Source: Oscillospiraceae bacterium
GTDB lineage: Bacteria > Bacillota > Clostridia > Oscillospirales > Oscillospiraceae
Reading direction: 5' to 3'
NCBI GenBank assembly: GCA_009776905.1
Contig: WRMX01000078.1
Coordinates: 7,338 to 13,873, forward strand
Length of the DNA: 6,536 nt
Shown piece after piece: positions 1-6,078 of the stretch; positions within the stretch are counted from its first letter, which is position 1, and every line of letters starts with the position of its first letter. The notes under the pieces are model-generated. The model saw only the letters and a program-made list of their open reading frames with translations. It did not search any database and was not told the origin of the DNA. A program made the position numbers and the translations under genes.

Positions 1-1050
1 AAGGAAAATGTCGCCGCGTTGACCGGACTTGCCGAGACATTGAGCGCTTTGGTGATTACGGGGTATAGTTGGATGAACTTCCCATCGGCGCATCCTTTGT
101 GCGCGGGCATCGAGCAAATCGGCGGCAGCCGAAAGCGCGATGCCGGATATGAGGATGCGGATGTTATTCTCGTGATTGACTATGCCATGCCATATGTCGG
201 CAGCATGCCGCCTATCAAGCCGGAGACCCGTATTGTGCATATTGACGTCGATCCTTTGACGCAGGGGCGCGCATTATGGGGGCGTGGGGCTGATATCTTT
301 ATTCGCGCCGACGCGCGCGAGGCCATTCCTGTTTTGGATGGGCTTTTGAAAGAAAGGATTTCCGGAGAGAAAAAGGTTGAGCTCGAGAATAGGTATGCGC
401 GCATTGCCGCGCTGAATGATGAAACGCGGCGGGGATGGTATGCTTCTGCGCTTGCGCAATCGGGGAGCCACCCTGTCACTGCCGATTACTTGTGCCATTG
501 CATCAATGCGGTCATCGATGAGGATACGATCGTCGTGAACCATACTTTGAGCCATTGTGCCTCGGTTACGGAGCAGATTGTGCGCACAAAGCCGGGGACA
601 TGGTTTGGATGCCCTTCGGGAGCGATTGGCTGGGCGCCGGGAGCAGCGCTTGGCGCGGCTTCCGCAAATCCCGGGAAGACTGTGGTTGCGATCATGTCTG
701 ATGGGGGATTCGTTTGGGGCTGCCCGACATCGACGTTATGGACTTCGGCCAATTATCGTTTCCCATTCCTCGCTGTTGTTTGCAACAATAGGGGGTATGG
801 AGCTATTCGCGACGTGCAGATCGGGATGATGGGAGGAGACGCGCCTGGTGAGCGGTTTATTGCGGAGTCTGCTGTAGAGTTCCAGCCGGATTATGCCTTG
901 ACGGCGGAGGGGGCCGGCGCGTTTGGGCGTGTCGTGGCAAAGTCGGAGGAAGTGCTGCCAGCTCTGCGTGAGGCGCTCGATGTTGTTCGCGGGGGCAGGC
1001 CCGCCGTTCTTGATGTGCGGCTGGCGAGAATTGAGGGAATGGATATTTAG
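1..1050 (+). CDS. Thiamine-diphosphate-dependent enzyme, acetolactate synthase-like, C-terminal part (5' end outside window)
   Basis: The frame is open from base 1 and ends with TAG at 1048-1050, so 349 codons of the C-terminal part are present. An in-frame TTG at 19 lies inside the domain and is not a credible start. Codons 1 to about 135 resemble the central domain of ThDP enzymes, and codons 155 to 345 the pyrophosphate-binding domain. The ThDP/Mg signature is clear: SDGGF at codons 233-237, about 28 residues later the Asn pair N262-N263, then RGYGAIRD; upstream is SGAIGWAPGAALGA. The usual GDG has become SDG, with the metal-ligand Asp kept. Family members act in the cytosol on 2-oxo acids, for example by decarboxylation or acetolactate formation. 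The catalytic Glu lies in the missing N-terminal domain, so substrate and exact activity cannot be assigned. The superfamily is secure; acetolactate synthase and decarboxylase roles are both possible. It is convergent with the surface-protein gene. Confidence 0.9.
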   Translation, partial: KENVAALTGLAETLSALVITGYSWMNFPSAHPLCAGIEQIGGSRKRDAGYEDADVILVIDYAMPYVGSMPPIKPETRIVHIDVDPLTQGRALWGRGADIFIRADAREAIPVLDGLLKERISGEKKVELENRYARIAALNDETRRGWYASALAQSGSHPVTADYLCHCINAVIDEDTIVVNHTLSHCASVTEQIVRTKPGTWFGCPSGAIGWAPGAALGAASANPGKTVVAIMSDGGFVWGCPTSTLWTSANYRFPFLAVVCNNRGYGAIRDVQIGMMGGDAPGERFIAESAVEFQPDYALTAEGAGAFGRVVAKSEEVLPALREALDVVRGGRPAVLDVRLARIEGMDI

Positions 1051-1090
1051 TAGGGGCATCTGTCCGCGGGCGCATGATATGCGCCCCTAC
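1050..1090. repeat. Palindromic intergenic element directly after the ThDP-enzyme stop codon
   Basis: GTAGGGGC at 1050-1057 is the exact reverse complement of GCCCCTAC at 1083-1090, and the left copy begins on the last base of the stop codon. A second, nested palindrome pairs GGGCGCAT (1068-1075) with ATGCGCCC (1079-1086) around a 3-nt loop. The two pairings are mutually exclusive, so an RNA copy could switch between them. From memory, it resembles short dispersed palindromes (TGTAGGGGCG... type) in clostridial genomes, but only one copy is visible here. No transposase and no clear target duplication are seen. Confidence 0.55.
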
Positions 1091-1162
1091 AAGCGGTATA
1101 TTGTCATTCCTGTGTGAAATTAAAATACCCGTGAACCGCAACATAGTATTACCTTAAAGGCC

Positions 1163-1188
1163 AAAAGCCGCCCCCATGGGCGGCTTTT
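1163..1188. terminator. Bidirectional intrinsic terminator between convergent genes
   Basis: AAAAGCCGCCC (1163-1173) and GGGCGGCTTTT (1178-1188) form a perfect 11-bp stem with a 4-nt loop. The GC-rich core is flanked by A4 on the left and T4 on the right, so each strand reads a hairpin followed by a short U-run. It lies 112 nt after the stop of the plus-strand ThDP enzyme and 87 nt beyond the stop of the minus-strand surface protein, as expected for a shared terminator. Confidence 0.85.
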
Positions 1189-1197
1189 GCTGTGTGT

Positions 1198-1267
1198 GTC
1201 GGTGGTGCGCGTCGGTGGTGCGCGTCGGTGGTGCGTTGGTTGTACGCATTTGCTGTGCGTTGGTTGT
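1198..1267. repeat. GT-rich tandem repeats
   Basis: Three consecutive 13-bp units of GTCGGTGGTGCGC (the last ends in T) occupy 1198-1236. They run into a second repeat, GTGCGTTGGTTGT, at 1231-1243 and again at 1255-1267. The tract lies between the terminator and the 3' end of the surface-protein gene. It encodes nothing recognisable and is probably a small slippage-prone minisatellite. Confidence 0.7.
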
Positions 1268-1275
1268 GCGCGAGT

Positions 1276-4200
1276 TTATTCTTTTTGCTCGGGTGCCGGC
1301 TTTTTCTCCGGCAATGCGTCATACCCATATTTTATCTTCATAACAAAACCCACGCCCATGATTACGCATCCAAGAATGGCGATGCAAGTGCAAAGATATA
1401 CGAAAGACCCGGTATCCGGCAAGTCTCCAAGCGGTGGGGGACCATCGCCCAATTCCGTGTCATCGTTCGGGTCTTTGGGCGGCGGGGAGGGATCGGGGAT
1501 CGGAGGAGCGATGGGGGGCGGATCCATGGGTGCTGGTTCCGGCGGCAGCGGCTCTTCCGATATCGGAGGATCTGCAGCCGGGGGCGGCCTGAACAGCCCC
1601 GGATTGAGCGGCGGATCCTTTTGGGGATCTAGCGGCACAAGCGGAGGCTCTGCAGGCGGAGGCTGCGCGGGTGGCGGCTCTGTCGGCGGCGGCTGAGTCG
1701 GCGGCGGCTCTGTCGGCGGAGGCTCCGGCGGTAGCTCGGCCTTTTTATTCACTATGAATATTGTATCTGCCGTGTACGAAACAGGGGAGCCAAGCATGGA
1801 TTCCAGCACCTCTGTTTCTTCTTCGGACAGCGCGTGAGTTGCCAAAAATGTGTAATTATCAGGAAATGCAGGCAGCTCATAGCCTTCGGGGGCTTTTGTC
1901 TCGATTATCAGGTATATCGCTGAATGCGTCGGTGTGATCCACGCCGAGTCGAACAGGTATATGCCGTCTTTGCCAAGGTCTTTGCCGGGTTTTGAATCCA
2001 TGACCTCATAAAAAACCAGAGAGCCGATTATTATGCTGCTTCGGCTATAATCCCCGTCATATGGCTCGCCGTTCGGTATTGCCATGTAGAGTTTGAATTC
2101 CGCGCCATTCAAGCGCGAATACTCCTCTTCCGAATCGGCTTTGTAGATTTGAAGCTCCATTTTGTTCGCCGTGGCGAATGCGTCTGACTTCGTTACGGTG
2201 AACGTGCCGGAGACTCCGACGGGCGTGAGCCCCTCAATCGTGACCTTGTTCTCGATAGTCACGGTTTCGCCCAACGGCCTTATTACCAATGCTGTGTACG
2301 TAATTTTGACAGGGACGTTGTCGGGGATGATGAATTCGATTTCTGAGGCGTTGATGACGTTTATTTCCCATTCATCCCCCGCTTTCGCATCATATGCGAC
2401 CCATTCATCGGTCCATATGCTGCCGGCCATCTTTTTAGTATACATTTTAATCGAATTCACGTAGATTGCCAGATTTGGGCTCATGATGTCATTGACCGTG
2501 AGCATCTCGCCGAACGCCGTTGCGCCAAGCAGCTTTCGCCCATAAGGGTTTATTATTACCTCAAATTCGACGAGGTTCGTCCCATTTTCCGTCATTGTTT
2601 TTTTGAGCGGCGCTTCTTTCGAGTATATCACCTCGTAACTTGACGAAAAGTCGCAGATTGAGCCAATGGCTCTGTCAACTGTCGATATTATCGTTGCCGT
2701 GTTTGTAAATGCGCTGCCGTCCGCCGATGCGTTGCGGTCTGAAAGGCGCAATTGATAGTGCACTTCATATACACAGTCGAGCGTGTACCAGAACTTATAA
2801 TCCGCGTTTGAGGCTTCTGCGCTTGCAGGCATTGCGAATCCAATGGATGTTGAGACGCTGCCGCCCCACGCGTATATGCGGTACATTTTTGACAGATCAA
2901 CGGCAATGGTGTTTGCTGTGCCTGTCTCGATCTGCTCAACGCCGCCGATTGCGTCGGGAGATGGCGTGAAATAGAGCCAGGATGCGCTTGATGCGGGATT
3001 TGGCTTTGCCACGACATATAATGACCTTGGGACGTATTCGAGGCCGGTCTCGAATGTGTCTTTGAATATCGCCGCAGCTCCGATTTCAAACAGTTTCGAT
3101 GATGCAAATGTCGATGCGTTAAGGATGACCGAATAATTGAACACCGCTTCATCATTTGCATTGACGGTTGATGTTTTGTGGATGGGCCATGCGTCGTAGA
3201 CCGTCGCCGGGCCGACCGGGACGCCGTTTATGGGATTGTGCACGAATGAACGGTTCCTCAGATATCTGCCGGGGGCCGCGCGCAGCAGGGCTTCGATCGT
3301 CGCGCCCTCCTCTGTCTTGGAGCCGAGGGGAATCGAATATGATACCACGATGGTCGTCTCGGTATCGTATGGCCAGATGCTTGCACCGGCGCCTCCGAAG
3401 TATATGTAGAAGGTGCGGTTATCGAGCACGACATTGTAGTCGGTTGCGCCCATACCCTGCCGCAGCGCGGCCAATGTGCCGTCGGCGGCTTTGATTGAGA
3501 CGGAGAGGCTTTCCGGAGCGTTTATGACAGTTTCTGTCGTACTTATGAACAATTCGTCGTAAAAGTAGACGTTTTCGCCTTTGTAGGAATAGTATTCATT
3601 GCCTTCCGGCACCGTGAACTCGGCCGTATACATGATGAAGTATTCGCCGCCGCTGTTTTTGTCAATTTGTGATGAGGATTTTTTGATTGACGGAAACTTG
3701 GGCAGCACGGGGATCGGTCCGTAGACATTATATATCGCGCTCGCGTTCGTGCCGTCATATTTGATGATGTTTACATATGATTTTGTCGAGTTATATGGCA
3801 ATTCCGAGGATTGCGAAACTGCCGTTTCAAACTCGATCTCCACGCGGAAGATCGCCGGGAATGTCCCGCCATACGGGTTTTTCGCGCCTATGCCGGGAAT
3901 GGTGAAATACAAGTCTCTGCCAATGATGATCACGCCAAGGTCGTCGGCTATATATTCGCCGAGCAGGTCCGCCGATGCGTCAAATGCCCCGTTTGGGAAC
4001 AATGCTGAGGCGCCGCCCGACGGGGCGCCATATAACCTGATGAGAATTGACGTGGGGGCGGGGAATGACGATATTGCATCGTTGATCGTGTCTGTTACTT
4101 GCTCTCCGCCCAAGGGGCGGGTGCCGTCGCCGATGGATGCTGTCCATCTGATATGCGTCGTGGGGCTTCCATCCGAGGCGGAGACGGTTTTTGTGACGAA

Positions 4201-5283
4201 TTCCTTGATTACGCGGTCCTGGACCGTCGCCTTATCTGTTTTTCCGCCTTCCGTCAGTGCAGTGGCATCGTTGCCGACATAGCTGTCATAGCGCAAATGC
4301 GTTCGCGAGGAGTCTGATGTATTGGCGCGAAAGAGATCATATAGGACGAGGGTATATGTCACCGTGATTGTGTCTCCACGCATCAATGTTTCGGGGAATG
4401 TGTATGAGAAGCCGCGAAGGCCTGCACCGTCCGCGTTTGCGTGCCATTCGACCGCCATCGGGACTTCCGCTCCGCCGTTTTTGTTGTATGAGATTTCCTT
4501 GTATGCCGCCGTTGAAGCGTCGTTGATCGACACTTTGGGATCGGCGCCGCCGTTGCGGATGAACGGAACATCGGTCAGCTTGATGTTTTTTATTGGGACG
4601 TCGTCCGGCCCGCCGACTGCCGTGATGGCAATGGAATAGCTGATTGTTTCATCGTTTGGCGAGTATGTGGAAGTTTTTGCCACCATGACGCCGAGATCGG
4701 GCTGCGTGAGCGCCTTAATCGTGATCGATGCGCCATCGCCGAATGGAATGTCGCCTATTTGCGTCGTTTCGCTGAATGTCGCTATGATATCGAGGGTGAA
4801 CGCGGCATCGGTATAGTCGATGAAGTTATATGGGCTCGGTGCGCCGCTTATGTCGTAGTTGCCGAACCAGACAGCGATGCCGCCCGACATATTGATCGAA
4901 TACCAGCCGACAACTGCGCCGCTCCCTGTGCGGACTTCGCCGTTGTCCACGGCGCTATGGATCGTGAGCGCCGGGGGGAGCTGGTATTGCAGGATTTCTT
5001 TGCCGCCGACCGTCGTATAGGCGAATTGCTTGTCGCCCGTGCCTTCGGCGAATTTTATGCTGAAGGTGTAGGTTTCCTCGAACATGAATATGCCGTCGGA
5101 CACTGTGGCGCCTGATGCGTTTCTTATTATTATGCTTTCGACGAAGTTGCTCAAGTCGTATGCGTCGCCTGCTGCGGATGCGGATTGTGGCTGGGACAAT
5201 GCTAGCAGCAACGCGAACAGCAACGCGAGCACAATCGCCGGAATTGTTTGTGGCGAATGTCTTTCTCGTTTGCGGGTTTTCAT
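1276..5283 (-). CDS. Large LPXTG-anchored surface protein with isopeptide-type adhesin modules and a Cna-B domain
   Basis: The protein has 1335 residues. The start chosen is the ATG at 5283: it has an AAGGAGGT ribosome-binding site 10 nt upstream and begins a typical signal peptide (positive MKTRKRER, hydrophobic core about 14-30, cleavage near A37/A38). An upstream in-frame ATG at 5379 would put 32 hydrophilic residues before the signal. Domain order: a beta-rich N-terminal region (40-195); five modules starting near 196, 358, 525, 699 and 891, each with an early Lys-Ser/Thr motif and an Asp 33-41 residues later; a Cna-B/SpaA-like domain (1042-1181); a Pro-rich spacer (1184-1287); LPDTG (1288-1292), a membrane helix and a tail. 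It should be secreted and attached to peptidoglycan by a sortase, probably as an adhesin or pilus-like stalk. The ligand is unknown and no sortase gene is nearby. It reads as a single gene, divergent from dinB, with a long structured leader. Confidence 0.93.
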   Translation of the reverse strand: MKTRKRERHSPQTIPAIVLALLFALLLALSQPQSASAAGDAYDLSNFVESIIIRNASGATVSDGIFMFEETYTFSIKFAEGTGDKQFAYTTVGGKEILQYQLPPALTIHSAVDNGEVRTGSGAVVGWYSINMSGGIAVWFGNYDISGAPSPYNFIDYTDAAFTLDIIATFSETTQIGDIPFGDGASITIKALTQPDLGVMVAKTSTYSPNDETISYSIAITAVGGPDDVPIKNIKLTDVPFIRNGGADPKVSINDASTAAYKEISYNKNGGAEVPMAVEWHANADGAGLRGFSYTFPETLMRGDTITVTYTLVLYDLFRANTSDSSRTHLRYDSYVGNDATALTEGGKTDKATVQDRVIKEFVTKTVSASDGSPTTHIRWTASIGDGTRPLGGEQVTDTINDAISSFPAPTSILIRLYGAPSGGASALFPNGAFDASADLLGEYIADDLGVIIIGRDLYFTIPGIGAKNPYGGTFPAIFRVEIEFETAVSQSSELPYNSTKSYVNIIKYDGTNASAIYNVYGPIPVLPKFPSIKKSSSQIDKNSGGEYFIMYTAEFTVPEGNEYYSYKGENVYFYDELFISTTETVINAPESLSVSIKAADGTLAALRQGMGATDYNVVLDNRTFYIYFGGAGASIWPYDTETTIVVSYSIPLGSKTEEGATIEALLRAAPGRYLRNRSFVHNPINGVPVGPATVYDAWPIHKTSTVNANDEAVFNYSVILNASTFASSKLFEIGAAAIFKDTFETGLEYVPRSLYVVAKPNPASSASWLYFTPSPDAIGGVEQIETGTANTIAVDLSKMYRIYAWGGSVSTSIGFAMPASAEASNADYKFWYTLDCVYEVHYQLRLSDRNASADGSAFTNTATIISTVDRAIGSICDFSSSYEVIYSKEAPLKKTMTENGTNLVEFEVIINPYGRKLLGATAFGEMLTVNDIMSPNLAIYVNSIKMYTKKMAGSIWTDEWVAYDAKAGDEWEINVINASEIEFIIPDNVPVKITYTALVIRPLGETVTIENKVTIEGLTPVGVSGTFTVTKSDAFATANKMELQIYKADSEEEYSRLNGAEFKLYMAIPNGEPYDGDYSRSSIIIGSLVFYEVMDSKPGKDLGKDGIYLFDSAWITPTHSAIYLIIETKAPEGYELPAFPDNYTFLATHALSEEETEVLESMLGSPVSYTADTIFIVNKKAELPPEPPPTEPPPTQPPPTEPPPAQPPPAEPPLVPLDPQKDPPLNPGLFRPPPAADPPISEEPLPPEPAPMDPPPIAPPIPDPSPPPKDPNDDTELGDGPPPLGDLPDTGSFVYLCTCIAILGCVIMGVGFVMKIKYGYDALPEKKPAPEQKE
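1279..1422 (-). other. C-terminal sortase sorting signal (LPDTG, membrane helix, tail)
   Basis: This codes for residues 1288-1335. LPDTG (1408-1422) fits the class A sortase motif, which is cleaved between Thr and Gly. About 22 hydrophobic residues follow, including three Cys, then KIKYGYDALPEKKPAPEQKE. That cytoplasmic tail is longer and more acidic than the usual short Arg/Lys tail, but Lys residues immediately follow the helix. Confidence 0.92.
1636..1729 (-). repeat. Six 15-bp repeats encoding a (E/Q)PPP(T/A) wall spacer
   Basis: Six degenerate 15-bp units of the form GGCGGCGGCTCTGTC (plus-strand reading, 1640-1729) encode EPPPT, EPPPT, QPPPT, EPPPA, QPPPA and EPPLV at residues 1187-1216. 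The Pro-rich stretch then continues less regularly to residue 1287. Such segments commonly span the peptidoglycan in wall-anchored proteins. The plus strand is Gly-codon-rich and open across this part, but only as a shadow. Confidence 0.85.
1741..2160 (-). other. Cna-B/SpaA-like (prealbumin-fold) domain of the surface protein
   Basis: This encodes residues 1042-1181. Diagnostic signatures are LQIYKAD at the start, LNGAEFKLY, IIETKAPEGYELP, and IFIVNKK at the end. By analogy with Cna-B/SpaA domains, K1048 and N1179 would form an intramolecular isopeptide bond, with E1128 (in ETKAPEGY) as the catalytic acid. All three residues are present. The domain sits between the adhesin modules and the Pro-rich spacer, as in many sortase substrates. 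Confidence 0.88.
2188..4698 (-). other. Five tandem isopeptide-forming-type modules of the surface protein
   Basis: The modules span about residues 196-355, 358-520, 525-697, 699-890 and 891-1032. Each begins with a Lys followed by Ser/Thr (K203, K365, K535, K703, K895) and has an Asp at the end of a strand (D238, D398, D576, D742, D932). Modules 2 to 5 end with a strand containing Asn (N505, N677, N861, N1012). Lys, Asp and Asn in this order fit CnaA-like domains that form a Lys-Asn isopeptide bond. Module 1 lacks an obvious Asn at the equivalent place (H329 aligns there by eye). Boundaries were set by eye. Confidence 0.65.
5170..5283 (-). other. Signal peptide of the surface protein
   Basis: This codes for residues 1-38. 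A basic N-terminus (MKTRKRER) is followed by IPAIVLALLFALLLALS and an SASAA cleavage region. Export is by the general secretory pathway, with cleavage expected after A37 or A38. The sequence has no YSIRK-type motif. Confidence 0.9.
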
Positions 5284-5293
5284 TTGTGTTTTG

Positions 5294-5301
5294 ACCTCCT
5301 T
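5294..5301 (-). promoter_or_regulatory. Ribosome-binding site of the surface-protein gene
   Basis: AAGGAGGT on the minus strand lies 10 nt before the ATG at 5283. It selects this start over the upstream in-frame ATG at 5379, which has no comparable site. It begins only 4 nt after the closing stem of the leader structure, so folding of the leader could affect ribosome access. Confidence 0.88.
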
Positions 5302-5305
5302 GGGC

Positions 5306-5550
5306 GGCGCTCCATCTCCGAAACACTTTTGCCCGTGCGGCGCCATCCGTATGTCATCCGTGTGCCATCCGCATGCCATCGCCGATATGCCTTCGATCGC
5401 AAGCGTTTATCCGGCCTTAGGCATTAGTGTTCGCCTTTGCGGCCGTATAAAGATGCTGCAATCCTGTTGTCGCTCATGACGATCTAGCCGGGGAGTCCCT
5501 TTGCCGGTCTTGAGCGGACGTTGTGCAGGTATTTCGGAGATGGGGCGCCA
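5306..5550 (-). ncRNA. Candidate structured 5' leader (riboswitch-like) of the surface-protein mRNA
   Basis: In the minus-strand transcript, GGCGCCCCATCTCCGAAA (5549-5532) pairs with TTTCGGAGATGGAGCGCC (5323-5306) with a single C-A mismatch. The stem extends inward by G-U, A-U and C-G to 5529/5326. Inside are two further helices. One is GCTCA (5515-5511) with TGAGC (5476-5472), extended by GTC/GAC across a bulge and enclosing a CCG...CGG hairpin. The other is CGGCC (5445-5441) with GGCCG (5416-5412), topped by AGGC/GCCT. The closing stem ends 4 nt before the ribosome-binding site. This is the usual architecture of a cis-regulatory RNA controlling translation. I compared it by eye with c-di-GMP, c-di-AMP, SAM, TPP, cobalamin, fluoride and T-box signatures and recognised none. 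A DNA-level role for the inverted repeat is the alternative. Confidence 0.5.
5343..5375. repeat. Three 11-bp direct repeats in the surface-protein leader
   Basis: Plus-strand units are CCATCCGTATG (5343-5353), TCATCCGTGTG (5354-5364) and CCATCCGCATG (5365-5375), with a decayed fourth, CCATCGCCGATATG, to 5389. The period is about one helical turn. The tract lies inside the leader, between its hairpins and the closing stem. It could be an operator-like site or a repeat in the RNA. Confidence 0.7.
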
Positions 5551-5562
5551 GTGATGTTTTTT

Positions 5563-5593
5563 AGCCTAAAGGTTCACGTTGCTTGAAGGTCAA
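5563..5593 (-). promoter_or_regulatory. Weak candidate promoter for the surface-protein gene
   Basis: On the minus strand, TTGACC (5593-5588) is followed after 19 nt by TAGGCT (5568-5563). The -10 match is poor and the spacing long. A start near 5556 would begin the RNA a few bases before the closing stem at 5549, which fits the leader model. Another AT-rich candidate, TATATA near 5733-5728 on the same strand, would give a longer leader. Confidence 0.3.
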
Positions 5594-5803
5594 TGCGCGT
5601 TTGCGCGGGCAAAAATAGACAGTGTTTAAAGTTTTGGCGATGATGGCGGGAGGCCGTGGTTTTTCAATGCTTGGTATCGCCGATGTTTTTTGTGGCTCTC
5701 ATTTGCGGTCATCGTATTTGACGGTTTTATATAATTCGTCCTTGCGTGCGTCTTGCAAGCTGGTTTAAGCTTTTCGCTTCATTTGCGACAGGAGGGTGCT
5801 GAT

Positions 5804-5860
5804 TTGAGGCATATGGAACGAAAGGATTCTTCGCCTACGGCTCTGAATGGCGTTCGCTAA
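5804..5860 (+). CDS. Possible 18-residue peptide
   Basis: AGGAGGG (5790-5796) lies 7 nt before a TTG at 5804, which opens a short frame ending in TAA at 5858-5860. The predicted product is MRHMERKDSSPTALNGVR, hydrophilic and basic at the start. The frame is open upstream to 5735 without a better start. I do not recognise it. No promoter is evident just upstream, and it ends about 100 nt before the dinB promoter. It could be a leader peptide, a remnant of a larger gene, or chance. Confidence 0.25.
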   Translation: MRHMERKDSSPTALNGVR

Positions 5861-5938
5861 TGCCTCTCTTAATTTAATGATATTGGGCGTGAATTGTAAT
5901 CTGTTTTGAAAATCTTAAATTTTGGTTATTATGCCATA

Positions 5939-5967
5939 TTGAAATCTTATTTAATAGACAGTATAAT
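5939..5967 (+). promoter_or_regulatory. Sigma-A-type promoter of dinB
   Basis: TTGAAA (5939-5944) and TATAAT (5962-5967) are separated by exactly 17 nt, with a very AT-rich stretch upstream from about 5868. A start near 5974 gives a leader of about 105 nt before the proposed dinB start. No SOS operator overlaps it, so DNA-damage control through a standard LexA box is not supported here. Confidence 0.85.
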
Positions 5968-5990
5968 GTAGAAAACGGTGTTTTTGCGGT

Positions 5991-6077
5991 AGAAAGAGGC
6001 AAGAAGGCGGGAAGCGGAAGGCAAGAGGCGGGAAGCGGGAAGCGGAAGGCAAGAGGCAAGAGGCAGGAGGCGGCGAC
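5991..6077 (+). repeat. T-free purine-rich repeat tract in the dinB leader
   Basis: The plus strand has no T for 87 bases and consists of AAG, GCGGGA and GGCAAGA-like units. A 23-bp stretch at 6007-6029 recurs exactly at 6035-6057, a 28-bp period. It contains several AGG/GGAGG-like motifs and ends in the ribosome-binding site of dinB. The transcript would be U-free and so poorly structured. It looks like a slippage-expanded minisatellite. Confidence 0.85.
6065..6070 (+). promoter_or_regulatory. Ribosome-binding site pointing to an ATC start of dinB
   Basis: AGGAGG (6065-6070) is followed after 8 nt by ATC at 6079. The next possible starts in frame, TTG at 6097 and ATG at 6109, are 26 and 38 nt away. 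This spacing is the main argument for ATC as the initiation codon. Because the whole tract is purine-rich, a chance match is possible. Confidence 0.6.
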
Positions 6078-6078
6078 T

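Larger units (their letters stand above)
5551..5938. other. Divergent intergenic spacer with no recognised gene
   Basis: Beyond the weak minus-strand promoter and a short peptide frame at 5804-5860, nothing firm is seen here. There is an 11-bp palindrome, TTTAGCCTAAA (5560-5570), and a loose GGCGAT...ATCGCC pairing (5636-5641 with 5676-5681) followed by six T. The composition becomes AT-rich from about 5868 towards the dinB promoter. No canonical Firmicute LexA box (GAAC-N4-GTTC) was found. Confidence 0.6.

Noticed and set aside
1187..1696. Plus-strand glycine/serine-rich frame of about 170 codons
   Set aside because: It is the antisense shadow of the Pro-rich spacer and C-terminus of the surface protein. 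Pro codons on one strand read as Gly on the other, and no ribosome-binding site precedes it.
3749..4282. Plus-strand frame of 177 codons
   Set aside because: It lies wholly antisense to the surface-protein modules and has no recognisable motif or initiation signal.
5284..5379. Longer start of the surface protein at ATG 5379
   Set aside because: It would put 32 hydrophilic residues before a typical signal peptide, and it translates through the 11-bp repeats and the ribosome-binding site itself. AAGGAGGT clearly serves ATG 5283.
5401..5450. Enterobacterial REP-like sequence (GTTTATCCGGCC) in the leader
   Set aside because: The resemblance is superficial. The segment forms its own hairpin within the leader and the host looks like a Firmicute.
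5306..5549. Terminal inverted repeats of a small mobile element
   Set aside because: The arms abut a ribosome-binding site, no flanking target duplication is visible, there is no transposase, and G-U pairing plus internal hairpins fit RNA better. It remains possible until other copies are searched for.
5636..5691. Plus-strand hairpin followed by six T as a terminator
   Set aside because: The stem is only 6 bp with a 34-nt loop, and there is no plus-strand gene upstream for it to end.
5718..5735. TTGACG and TATAAT as a plus-strand promoter
   Set aside because: The two hexamers are only 6 nt apart, so they cannot serve one promoter.
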